NCBI RefSeq assembly: GCF_000485595.1
Contig: NW_014577292.1
Coordinates: forward strand, 154,266 to 183,533
Origin: Priapulus caudatus
Lineage: Eukaryota > Priapulida > Priapulimorpha > Priapulimorphida > Priapulidae
DNA length: 29,268 nt
Direction of reading: 5' to 3'
The notes below the pieces were generated by a model. It did no database searches. It was not told the origin of the DNA and was given only the letters and a program-made list of their open reading frames with translations. This document shows positions 1 through 10,546 of this stretch, in pieces. The translations under genes were made by a program, and so were the position numbers. Each line of letters begins with the position of its first letter. The first letter of the stretch is position 1.

Positions 1-72
<72 letters not shown>
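1..72 (+). repeat. (AC)n microsatellite
   Basis: Uninterrupted AC dinucleotides from the first base of the window, so the true left end lies outside. Confidence 0.98.
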
Positions 73-73
<1 letters not shown>

Positions 74-353
74 GTTAATCAATTACTTTTCAAATATGTT
101 GATTATGCTATCTATGAAGCAATTGTGGATAAGGTAACTTAATTTACACCTAATTCATTGCATTTGATTCTACATAGAAAAGGGTCACTATTTTCTGGAG
201 ACATATTATTAAAACGAGGGGAAAATAATCTAAATTTGAGATTATATACTCCTGCTATAATGCGTATATAATGATTATGGTGACGATGATTATGATGAAG
301 TAGGTTAATATAATGGTGATTGCATATTTACATTATGATAATCTATGTTTTAA

Positions 354-378
354 ATTAATAATAATAATAATAATAATA
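354..378 (+). repeat. (ATA)n microsatellite
   Basis: Run of ATA/TAA trinucleotides, followed by AT-rich sequence and a short TTG-rich patch near 390-430. Confidence 0.9.
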
Positions 379-446
379 TTATTATAATTATCGTTGTTGT
401 TATTTTTGTTGCTATTGTTGTTGTTGTTGCTGTTAATGATAATGAT

Positions 447-512
447 AAGGGTTGGGTTTAGAGATATGGTTAGGTTAAAGTTAGAGGTAGGGGTTAGAGA
501 TAGGGTTAGGTG
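447..512 (+). repeat. Degenerate TTAGGG-like patch
   Basis: Several GGTTAG, GGGTTAG and GGTTTAG variants occur within about 65 bases, for example TAGGGTTAGG near the right end. It resembles a decayed interstitial telomere-type repeat but is short and impure; ordinary simple repeat is equally likely. Confidence 0.4.
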
Positions 513-555
513 TACTGTATAGTGGTAAGTTGATTATGGTAATGGGGCTGGTGGT

Positions 556-643
556 GGTGAAGATGGTGATGATGATAATGATGATGACGATGATAAAGAT
601 GATGATAATGATGATGATGATGATCATCATCATCATAATGATG
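556..643 (+). repeat. (GAT)n repeat ending in a 26-bp palindrome
   Basis: GAT/ATG trinucleotides with interruptions, changing at 623/624 into ATC/CAT. Bases 611-636 form a perfect palindrome (four ATG then four CAT units). The open frame over it is methionine-rich low complexity. Confidence 0.9.
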
Positions 644-1742
644 CGGTGTTTTAGTTGCTGTTACTGTTGTGAGTCATCGTATTATCCTTATTATATGATT
701 ATTGGAAAATTGGCTGGAATGCGTCACTCGTCGGTTGATCAGCAACTGATCAGTAGTCTTTGATGTTTCCAGAATAATATGTATCACTGTTCATTTTCAT
801 TATACGTTACTGACTTCTATAAGTGTTAAATACGTTATGCAAATCAATAACCTTGATTTACAACTCATGTAGTTATACATGGAAGCAAATCTCAAAGTGC
901 ATCCATACGTGCGCGTAGTGTGCCCGGAAATTGTTTTAACAGGATTAAAAACATTGGTATAGCTCATGATGCATGTCAGCAAACGTAAATTCCCTGGAAT
1001 GGAAGAATCTTTTTGATAGGAAAGAATTTAGATTTGATTTTGAGACATGTACACATGCCTTGACGAATTAACGTGTGCTGATCAGTGAGCAGTGAATCAA
1101 TTTTCCAGTTAGAGTAACTTACTTTTTACTCGATGCACGCACTTTGTGGCACGAGGTATTCCCATCCCCTATCGTTAGGCAAAGAGTTGTATGTGGATCT
1201 TGTTTTGAAAAAAACATGCCTGGTGGTAGATTAGTCAAGCTGAGAGTACTAATCAGTTGTAATTTTGTATTCAGCGCAGCTCTCGGGCCGCGTCAGGTTC
1301 TTTATACAGGCCCGTGCATGTTGTACGTTGTACAGTGTGGTACCTCCTAAGGCGAAATGTGTGAACTCCGGGCTTTACACTGCCTACATAGACCCCCTGC
1401 TTTCATAGCTATTTTAACGCGTATGCGATGTCTATTATGGCATCGACACGAGCCTTAGAATGCTACGGGCAGATTTTATATGCCTCAGGAATTCGTATGT
1501 GCGTGTCTATTTTAAAGCCTATGGGATTACTCTAAGCGAACCTAATGAAGTCGTCATACGATCAACAGACACGTCCATGGTTGTATTCCTGATAGCTAAT
1601 TTTAATATCAGAAATTTAAAAATAAAATAACATAGGGGTAATTTAACAAATAATCTAATGACCCCACGAGTAAATAGTTATGTTTAATTGACGTTTATCA
1701 TTATGTGAATAATGAATGAGCAGGTTATATACATGTGTATAT
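644..1742. other. No gene seen
   Basis: Anonymous AT-rich DNA with only short frames (up to 68 codons) of random composition. Confidence 0.7.
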
Positions 1743-1804
1743 TATCAAGAGTCCATAATAGAAGACTATCTGGATTTCCTAAATTATATTATGGACTCTT
1801 GATA
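1743..1804. mobile_element. Short palindromic element, copy 1
   Basis: TATCAAGAGTCCATAATA (1743-1760) is mirrored exactly at 1787-1804, giving 18-bp arms around a 26-base loop. The arm shares its ATCAAGAGT..CATAATA core with the hairpins at 14.25-14.4 kb and 23.05 kb. No coding sequence. Flanks are AT-rich, so a target duplication cannot be defined. It is probably a tiny fold-back or MITE-like element. Confidence 0.65.
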
Positions 1805-2905
1805 TTATATATACTTGATCACGTCTGTAAATATTTATTTATGTAATATTATATATACAAACCAAACAAGATTGATTTGAATGATCAGTAAGAACTATAG
1901 TCAGACAAGTGAATACGTTTTACACATTAAAAGATGCGTACCCACATAGTCGTATATATGTCGTTGTACGGTATAGGCTTACTGTTGCTTGCTGCTGAAA
2001 TTATTCGCATCCAGGTGCAGTGGTAGAACAAATACGACAGCCTCTTATTGGTACTGTTTGCTTTACATTTATTGAAATCAAGCCAGCCTACAGCGGTTAA
2101 TTCTCGGCCGTTCGTGCTGCACGGTTACCACATCTCCCACTAGCAATGAAAGTACGACCTCAACAACCGACAAAGAACCTTTGTCTTAGCCGCGCATCAA
2201 GCTAATTCCGGTCTCCCTTGTGGTGGTCGGCCGCAGATGAACCTATCTAGCCGCCTCGTTAACAAATGATCTAGTTGTCATGCCTTTGTCTCTGCCGCTT
2301 TCCGCTGCCGATCATTGTCTGCTTTCTGTGATTGTCCCGCACGCTGTGTGTGTGTGCTGATCATGGACGCGTAATTACAGGCCTAGACGCACAACTTTTA
2401 GCCCTGTGTGCAAAACATTCACGGTAAACACTTGTTTCGCGTCGAAAGGCCACTCAGAGAATCGTTGGGGGCTGAGGAGTAAGTATCGTTGGCTTCAGAC
2501 AGCGTTGGCGGCCCCACTGCTGCAGCGGGGTCTTGTGCTTCCCGCTGATCGACTGGGAGATTTTGCGGATGGGAGTTTTTCCCAGATGTGTGGGAGGTAT
2601 TTGAGACTTAGAGGTGTCTGCGGGGCATAACGGATCACACTGCATGCACACATACAAACACACACACGCACAGACACACGCTCACTCGCATTCATACGGG
2701 CTGCGAGGCAATTTCGCTGCCCATTCATCGATACCCACAGGACCCTGTTCAAATAAAAGTTTTCAAAGAGCTTTTACCAGACAGGTCTTGATGTTTCTGT
2801 GTACTTTGCGGCTGTATGTTATAACAGAGTAGCTACCTTGCGTTAGGTGTTTGCACGGGGCGCATGTGTTATAGGCAGTTTTAGAACCTAGCCGAACGTT
2901 GGAAA
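1805..2905. other. No gene seen
   Basis: Anonymous sequence; 2440-2690 is somewhat GC-rich with overlapping short frames on both strands and a CA-rich patch at 2640-2690. No splice-bounded coding segment was recognised. Confidence 0.6.
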
Positions 2906-3087
2906 ATTATTGTAAAGGTTCCTCACCGAATTAGTTTATTTTTTGAGAAATTGAAATAAAAGTGGGTTAGGTCGCATTTCACGCTGTTCTCGTTGACAAA
3001 TTCTTGTAAAGGTTTCTCACCAAATGATTTTTGTTTTGAGAAATTGAACTTGAAAGTGGGTTAGGTTGCATTTCACGCTTTTCACCA
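2906..3087 (+). repeat. Tandem duplication, period 94 bp, two copies
   Basis: 2906-2999 and 3000-3087 share ordered blocks: TTGTAAAGGTT, CTCACC, TTTTGAGAAATTGAA, AAGTGGGTTAGGT and GCATTTCACGCT. Scattered substitutions and small indels between the copies suggest an old duplication. No frame or known repeat family was recognised. Confidence 0.8.
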
Positions 3088-3886
3088 AGAAGCCTGGACA
3101 AAGTGCCGTATTATTAAATTAAAGGAAACGTCCCTATATCTTTGGTACACACATCTGTCGTGGGCTGTAAAAGTCCGTATGCGTACTAACCCTTAATACA
3201 TTTATCCACTTCAGATAATGTGTGCTAATGAACGTCCTTAGATATGTATCTGATTTTGCTTGACTTAGTTACTTGGAGCCATTTGCTGCCATATGCCGTA
3301 TGGGGTAAAAGCACTCAAGGCACCTAATTTCGATGGTTGTGGACATTGTTCCTGGTCATGCACCTTTCAGACTTAAATACTTGCATTAGCAGTAATTACC
3401 ACATTAGTTTCTACTGTGTGAGCTATATATAATACGTACACACGTGTGGTAAATCAGCACGCGAGCAGAGTTTGCTGTGCAGTTTCTTTACATGTGGATT
3501 TGCGCGACAAAATTGTCACAATTTAAACACTCGTTATTGACATTTACGGATTGTGTGGCTTGTGCCATGCTAGCCAAAAATTCGATAGTAGCAAATTATG
3601 TGAAGTCAGTGAAAGTAATTGTAGGTCGATGTTAACTCATTAAAAATTACTGTGAAAAATATTATAAAAGCATGAAAAATTGATACGCGCAAATTTTAAT
3701 ATCTCATTGCAAGGACAGAGCAAAATGTGATCACGCTAACGTGCTATAAATTGTTACAACAAAAATACTTAAAATGTCTAGACATATCGGTTTATTAATG
3801 CCTATTCAAATGAGATAATACTTAATACGTAATATTTAAACGTTAATATCACAACCTAAATAAGTAGGACAAACTATAGGGTTCAC

Positions 3887-4066
3887 GAGATTGACAAACG
3901 ACAGATCAGAAATCGAGCGGACAACCCGAACCAACTGGGCCAGGCAGATGTCACTGGCACGAGACGGCCTGCCGTTTAGTAGTATGCCCTGAAACGCATT
4001 CACTGCTTTTAGCAGATTCTCCGGTATACTGTCACACAAGTCGTCCCATTGGAAACAGATGTTTGT
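3887..4066 (-). CDS. Candidate coding exon (weak), unknown product
   Basis: On the minus strand a TTTTGTTCCTAG acceptor-like sequence is followed at 4066 by 60 open codons, ending at a possible GTGAAC donor (first intron base 3886). The predicted residues look protein-like rather than low complexity: FQWDDLCDSIPENLLKAVNA, then a GRPSRASDICLAQLVRVVR stretch that could be helical. It is 180 bases, symmetric (phase 0-0), with more balanced base use than its neighbourhood. If it were a last exon it would read on to a stop at 3836-3838. No family recognised; chance remains quite possible. Confidence 0.25.
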
Positions 4067-4218
4067 CTAGGAACAAAATTCCAAGCATGCGTATATTTCA
4101 GTGGCGCGACCGCAGCAGAGCGGCGCTCGCGCTGAGGGATAGTGTACGTCGGCAGGGCAGTAGCGAGAGCCACTGCGAGTTCAAAGCATTTTTGGCAAGG
4201 TTAGTGAAGCGAGCTTAC

Positions 4219-4344
4219 CGCGATCAGCCTGCCCACCCACACACACAGGCGCACGCAACACAGCTTTACCGTCTGCCGCAGTAATAACGTGGAAGACGCT
4301 GCAGCCATCAAGGTCATTGTTCCTAATGACCCCCAAGTCACACA
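4219..4344 (-). CDS. Candidate coding exon (weak), unknown product
   Basis: On the minus strand, AAGCTTGCAG precedes 126 open bases that end at a good GTAAGC donor (first intron base 4218). The exon would be phase 1-1. Encoded residues include CDLGVIRNNDLDGCSVFHV and a second Cys in PVCVGGQADR. It sits 152 bases upstream, on the same strand, of the candidate exon at 3887-4066, but the phases (1 then 0) do not allow direct joining, which counts against one gene. Not recognised. Confidence 0.18.
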
Positions 4345-6670
4345 CTGCAAGCTTGTGTGTAAAATAACACGATTGCATTGATGGAGAAAACCAATGGGTT
4401 TACAGATATGTAATACAGATGTACAGATAGTACATAGTACAGATGTGTACATGCTCTTTTTACCAGTAGTAGAGTTAAGTGAATTTTTCCGTTAATATAT
4501 ATCGTATTCACATCGACAGACAGATAAATAAACGCACGCACCCACGCACGTACACATTGGGTTGAGTTTGACCATGGTCTGCTAGGGCGAATGTGCAAGC
4601 CGGCCTGCACTAATTCCTAGTCAATAATTCAGCAAACTAGTTACGATTACATTGTCTCGCGGGGCAAAGTATTGACAAAAGGGCTTGATAGTGTCTCAGA
4701 CACTCTATATCATGTATATTGTAGGAACGGAGTTTACATCTGTCGTTAGAAATACTGTTTATTTCTGCATCACCCGGAATGGATCTCACAAGTACACTTG
4801 TTTACGTACATATATAGATTATAACTAAACGACTAACTCCGCAAATCATTATTGCGTCGTACCGCATTTTCAAATTGTATGGTGACATTTATTAAAATAA
4901 TGGAATTAGTTTCTCCTATTCTATGTCCACCCCCGTCCAAAGCGGGAATTACAACCTTGTTCTAACCATCATCTGCGGCGGTAAAATCAATTAAAACTTT
5001 GCAGTTGGTAGAAGTGCAGTCGCGCAATTTTGACAGAGTCAACCCTAATGCAGTCTGAGCAGCAAGTGTGGCGTACGTACGGTACACACTGCGTGTGTTT
5101 ATTACAGTGCAGTAAAGCGTACCCGTGACCGACGTGCAGCTATAGCAATGTCCCCACGGTGTCTCGCGGGAGCGAGTCCTGCGAGATCACAGAACAGGTC
5201 TCTCTACATAATATACATAGTCTACAGACATGCGCGGGCCACTAATCATATTCACGGGGTTCCTATAACTTAACAGACAATGACCAGTTGATCAGGCGTT
5301 GTCCTTTACGCAAGAACCATTCAAAACTTGTAACTCTTCCGATCAGTGACAACGAGTCGGAACTTAGGTTGGCTATACTGGCACGTCTACATCTATAATT
5401 ACAGCCCTGAACTACGAACGCCGCAACGCTACCTATATTACATACACATGTTGGTATAGGTTACAGCGTTTGCCTCTTTGGGTTAAGAACGATCAGTACC
5501 AAACTCTTTGATACGCGGAGGTAAACCTGTAATAGCAGCGATGACACTGGTATCAAACAGAGGTCACCCACAGGGGGTTGTAATGCTTAATGAAGAGTCG
5601 GTGTTACTGAGTACGTGTTCTGTCCCCATGCGCCGTGTGCTGGTGACGCGTTGATGACACGCGCGCAGCTCAGTGCTCCGGGTCGTCTGGTAATATTCGA
5701 TTGAGATATGCATACCTTTCGCATCATTATCATTTATATCCATATCGGTTTGCCTATTTGTAGTTAATTTATGTCTCTTTGTGAGTCAATCTATTCAACC
5801 TTGCATCTATCAATGTTTAATATTATACTGATCGCTAGTAAGAATTAATAATTAAGACTTTTTGTCGGATGAGAGTGAGGATGCCCACATAGAATTATTG
5901 TGGCACGAGATTAATTAAGGAACATTGTGCGTCGATCTAATACAGCTTTAAGTATAGGTTGTGACAAAAATGAAGAAAATCTACTCAAAAAATCAATTGC
6001 CTAAAACGGAAATTGGATTCAGGATTGGTATGTGGATACTAAATTGGAAATTTTACACATGCCATCGCTAATCACAAGCCACATACTTAGGTCATACGAA
6101 GAACATACATACTAGCAAAATGGGTACGAGATTATCTCATTACATTCCATACACTTCTGCTACTACAGTTGTAGTCATGTATTTTTGTTCATAGTAAATA
6201 CATGCTCATTACATCAAGTGCGTGCAAGAAACTAGTGTACTTTAGTAATTTCTTCCGCGTTATATATGCCTTTCTGTTGAATTCGGCATGCACACGCGTG
6301 AGCTATTATGCATAATTACTAGGGGCTCTTCCAGCGTCTTCTATAAATCACATGGTAAATATTTGGGCCGGAGATGCACACAGCTTAAGAGATCTTGACG
6401 GTAATGCACCGAGACAAGTCCATGCAGCACGAATAACCGCTACCAGATGAGCATAAAAAGCTTGATGACATACAGCGGTAGACCACCCCTGCCCCCACAC
6501 TATCGCCAAACTGAAGAAAGACACCATGCAGGTCTCGCCCTTATGGTGAAACCATTAGTGTTGCTGCCCTATAGGCTCCTCGGAGTAAAGATTCAAGGCG
6601 ATATCGTACTATGGTGACCAGTATCGCCAACGTGCATGCACCTTCTGTACCTCGTGCGGTGGCAGGTGCT
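4345..6670. other. No gene seen
   Basis: Mostly frames under 90 codons, none recognised. 4525-4556 has a short CACGCA run. No RNA gene or inverted repeat of note. Confidence 0.6.
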
Positions 6671-6725
6671 CGTCGACAAAATAATGCTCTGGCCTCACCC
6701 TCCTACGTCGACAAAATAATGCTCT
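6671..6725 (+). repeat. 20-bp direct repeat at the edge of the CTC tract
   Basis: CGTCGACAAAATAATGCTCT occurs at 6671-6690 and again at 6706-6725 without mismatch, 35 bases apart. The second copy runs straight into the CTC-rich tract. Confidence 0.9.
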
Positions 6726-6960
6726 CCTCTCCTCCTCCTCCTCTTCTTCCTCCGCCTCCTCCTCCTCCTCCTCCTCCTCCTCCTCCACATGCTCCTCCTC
6801 CTCCTCATGCTCCTCCTCATCCACATTCTCTTCCTCCTGCTCCTGCTCTGCCTCCTGTTACTGTTGCTGCTCCCGCTCCTCCTCCTCCCCATCATCCTTC
6901 TCCACCGCCTCTTCCTCCTGTTAATGGTGCTGCCCCTCCTCGCCTTGCTCCAACTCCATC
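6724..6960 (+). repeat. CTC/CCT-rich trinucleotide tract
   Basis: A nearly pure (CTC)n core (about 6727-6785) is followed by a degenerate pyrimidine-rich extension to about 6960. One plus-strand frame reads open for 120 codons (6611-6973) as a polyproline/alanine/histidine stretch, and another gives polyleucine. The minus strand gives polyglutamate and polyarginine. All three frames being open on both strands points to low complexity. A proline-rich exon cannot be excluded, but no splice site or conserved domain supports it. Confidence 0.85.
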
Positions 6961-6973
6961 TGCTCTTTCTTAG

Positions 6974-8908
6974 GCCATTACTTTAGGCCTTATTTTCGCG
7001 CGTGTTAGTCCAAGTACTGTAAAAGTAATCGGTTAGTTTGTGTACGTGTCAGATGCTGTGTTGTACACGTGTATAGCTACAGGTAACGGCCATGTTTTAC
7101 ACGACTTGATGTGTACACGGCACATGCACCATTGCAGGGACCTTTAATCTCTCAGTTATGTTGTACGCTGAATGTTGAAAGTTTGCTATTGCACTGCTAC
7201 TGTCATCTGTATAAATAACTATAATAAATATATAACGGTATGAATGCAATTCAACTCCTGCCACCACGAATGGGGAAGAAGTTGACATAAGTTGAGTAAG
7301 CTTGCACGGCAGAGTCGCAGACCGGTACTCATTAGCTCTTTGGCATCAGCTTGTACCTCTAGCCGAACAATGGTGGTTAACTCACTCGTTGACCATAAAC
7401 AAGGGGCCAGAAATGCTGCCAGTGGAAATGCTCCTACTAATGACACCATCATTAAGTACACAGCCGGTTTTGTTTGAGGGAATATCTCACGGACTGATGA
7501 GTAGCGCATACGGTCATAGTGCTTAATTCAGCATAAGTAATGTGCTTAGCTGTCATTCAGGTAACACTAATGAGTGTTATGATCACAGGTGTGTTTTATA
7601 TTAGAGGTAACCATGGATGAGACAATAGAATATACTCCATATATGAGGTAACAGTGCTGACTAAAACGCCCAAATTATGCGTAAACATCGGGAAATGAGT
7701 CTGAGAATGGGAAGGTAAATTTCTTTCAGCAAAATTAAAAGCAGAACGAGTGACTCAGGTGCTGCACGCGCAGTATTACGTTCTTGGAATGTTGTATAGA
7801 GATGACACTATCACTCGCAAAAACACGAACGTCAATATATGAATGTATTCATTGTATTGTACCTGCACGAGTGTCTAGCCGAGGCCTTTGTTCGTCGAAG
7901 AGTGCAAGTTTATTTTCAAAACACACCTCGCTCGCTACTCGCCGGCGGGAAATTTACGTTAGGGTATGCGCACGCACATTTGTAAGGCTATCTCATCATC
8001 TTAAGCTCATTCTGCACTTAAGAAGCTTTTAAGATTAGCATCGCGATAGATGCAGGCGCCCTTAGTCAGCTGACTATTGAACCTGGGTGAAGCATAAGCT
8101 CGGCGGGTAGCAGAGAGGCTGCCGCAGCATTCGCAGCAGCCATGACCATCAGGCGGGCTGCCAGATGCTCCAATTAAACAATTGTTGGCACAGTAAAGAC
8201 AAACACAAAGCCGGCTTTATGTGCAGGCACAACGTAGAGCAAGGAGTTTAGCATGGCTTTGTTCTTAAGATCTCTAAGCCGGTGCTGATATCCGCGGGTG
8301 GGAGGGTGGCATGTGCCGTGGTTAACATTCATTACCGAAATATACATACACAAATTTATGGCTTTATGACTGGACGGCGGCCCACTGTACATCTACCCAA
8401 ATGTCGTGGTCGGTGAGGAATGCAAAATGAGGCGGTCGCCTGCAGTTTCTATGCTGTGTGAGCGCATAAAGATAAATAAATGAATTATATTGGATGGATA
8501 ATAAGACGTTACAACGTGAAATATTTATCGTTTTTGGGTGATTGTTGTTTCCTTAAAACTACTGCGATTGTCACAGACTGGGTGTTCACTTACACATCCG
8601 TCATCAACGGGTAATATTTCGTTTCCACAGCTATCATTTTCTCACAGTAGGATTACCTTTGGCCCTGCGGTGACTGCCTTCCAACCGCGACCAATTCCAC
8701 AGTCACCGTTTCTTTAGGACTTTTTCAACGGATTAGTCTCACTGTCTAGGGATTTTAAACATTTGCTTCGAGCTGTTGGACATATTGCTGGTTGTTTTTG
8801 CGTGAAAAAATCGGTGCGATGTGGCGCTTGGCCCAGACGTGAGTGTTTGTGTCATATGTTTACAAACAGCATACTGATACACGCACGAACTCTTTTGTAG
8901 AAGCTCAT
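6974..8908. other. No gene seen
   Basis: Frames up to 96 codons (7219-7509 minus) overlap others on the opposite strand and resemble no known family. Nothing else supportable. Confidence 0.55.
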
Positions 8909-8956
8909 AGATCGATCGATCGATCGATCGATCGATCGATAGATAGATAGATAGAT
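8909..8956 (+). repeat. Compound (GATC)n-(GATA)n microsatellite
   Basis: About seven GATC units pass directly into four or five GATA units. Each GATC unit is self-complementary, so the first half can fold on itself. The minus-strand frame over it gives a Ser-Ile-Asp-Arg repeat and is not a gene. Confidence 0.95.
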
Positions 8957-10546
8957 ACTCTGAGCGGACTAGAAGCGTGCACTTGCTAGAGTACAACAAC
9001 AAACCACGACCGCAGACTCATGGTGGGTAAATTCCTGGCGAAGACGTTCCTGGTTGATAAAAATCTATTCTAATATACAGCTGTTCTCTCCCGGTAAAGA
9101 GCCGTCATGCGGTTATTGATGGGTTCCAGCCACGCTGAGAACATCCTACTTTTTGCTAGGCCACCACATGTGCTTTTTAAAATATGAGTTAAGATGTACG
9201 CGTGCTGCATATATCAGTGAAACGGGAGTATTGCGATATTCGATAAAGAAAGATGATCTACTCTAGAAAGAACACTCATCCATCGTATAAGAAATTTATC
9301 TTTGACATATTTTCGTTATTATCTAGGAAGGGTTAGCACTGGAAAACAAGTTCCAAGATGTCCAATTGAGCATAGTATAACGCTTACATAGAATCAGCGA
9401 GATTTTGCCTGATAAGTGACTGTTATAGAGACTTTACATAAGAGATGTTTACGTTTTGAAGAAATTCGTACTTAGATAGGAAGAGTTATGATCAGTTTTT
9501 GCTTAATACTGGTAGCGGTGTACGCAGACACGTTTGTTCATCACTCTAGTGCGAAGTTATGGTATGGCTAAGATGGTGATTAAGCGTGTACAAATATGCG
9601 CCAGTGCCTGCGATTGCTTCGTGTAAGTCGGTGCGTGCGTGTGCGCGTGCGTGAGAACGCGATTGAGTTAAGAAGAGTTAGCAGGAGGAGTGTCTCTGCG
9701 TGATATAATGTCATTGATCGCTGAAAAATGCACTTGTCCTTTAAGCCCGTGTAGCAATGAGGAAGCTAAAGGCGTTTACTACATACGTAGGCCGTCTCTA
9801 AGCTATAAAAAAGTGTTATATGCTATGTGTCTGAAACATTCTTTTACATTGCATATGTGCCTGAAACATTCTTTTACATTGTATATGTGTCTATAAGCTT
9901 CGTTCTGCCCGAAAGCTGGGTTGCATAGTTTGCAGATGGCAGATCCCAAGCGCATGTTTACTGAGCGATTATTAAAGAAAGGCCGACGTGGGTTAACTCG
10001 GCTCAAAAAGGATTTCCTTAGTTGCGCCAGGTGTTTTTAATGTGCAGCCTATATCGGTTCAATTCGAATTATAGCTGTTTGAAATGAGCATCTGTTATAA
10101 TTACGCACACGTATTAATCAAATATATCAGACATTTTAACTTTAACATATTGACTGTTTGGTATTATGTTAATATTTGTCACTAAATACTTATAATGTTG
10201 TAGTTATTTATTTGTACTTCACTATTTACCTACTACTTTTACAAGATATCTAGTCAAAGACGAACGCAAAGTTAATATAAATTTAGAACAGCCCAGCTCA
10301 TTCGGAGACGTACGCAATCATGCTATTGTAAAGCGAAAGCCACTTCATCTATATATCGGCATATATGGACATGTCTTTACATAACATCGCATTTAATGAT
10401 AGACGCGCAAATAGAGATAGAGATTGGTACGATTCATCATCCTGCCAGTTCATCTCGATGCATTTCCCTGATTACCTAAATTTGGAAGGCTATTACACCA
10501 GTGCACCTTAGCCGTAATGACTTTTTGTGCTATAGGCCCGTAAACA
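8957..10546. other. No gene seen apart from the 30-bp tandem repeat
   Basis: AT-rich, short frames only. 9629-9654 is a brief GTGCGTGCG alternating run. Confidence 0.6.
9823..9894 (+). repeat. Tandem repeat, period 30 bp, about 2.4 copies
   Basis: Units read CTATGTGTCTGAAACATTC then TTTTACATTG, repeated at 30-base spacing with one or two changes. Because 30 is a multiple of three, both strands stay open and give short repetitive peptides; these are not taken as genes. Confidence 0.8.

Noticed and set aside
6609-6895. Polyglutamate and polyarginine frames opposite the CTC tract
   Set aside because: They are reverse-complement translations of a trinucleotide repeat.
8739-9002. Minus-strand frame with a Ser-Ile-Asp-Arg repeat
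   Set aside because: It is a translation of the GATC/GATA microsatellite with random flanks.
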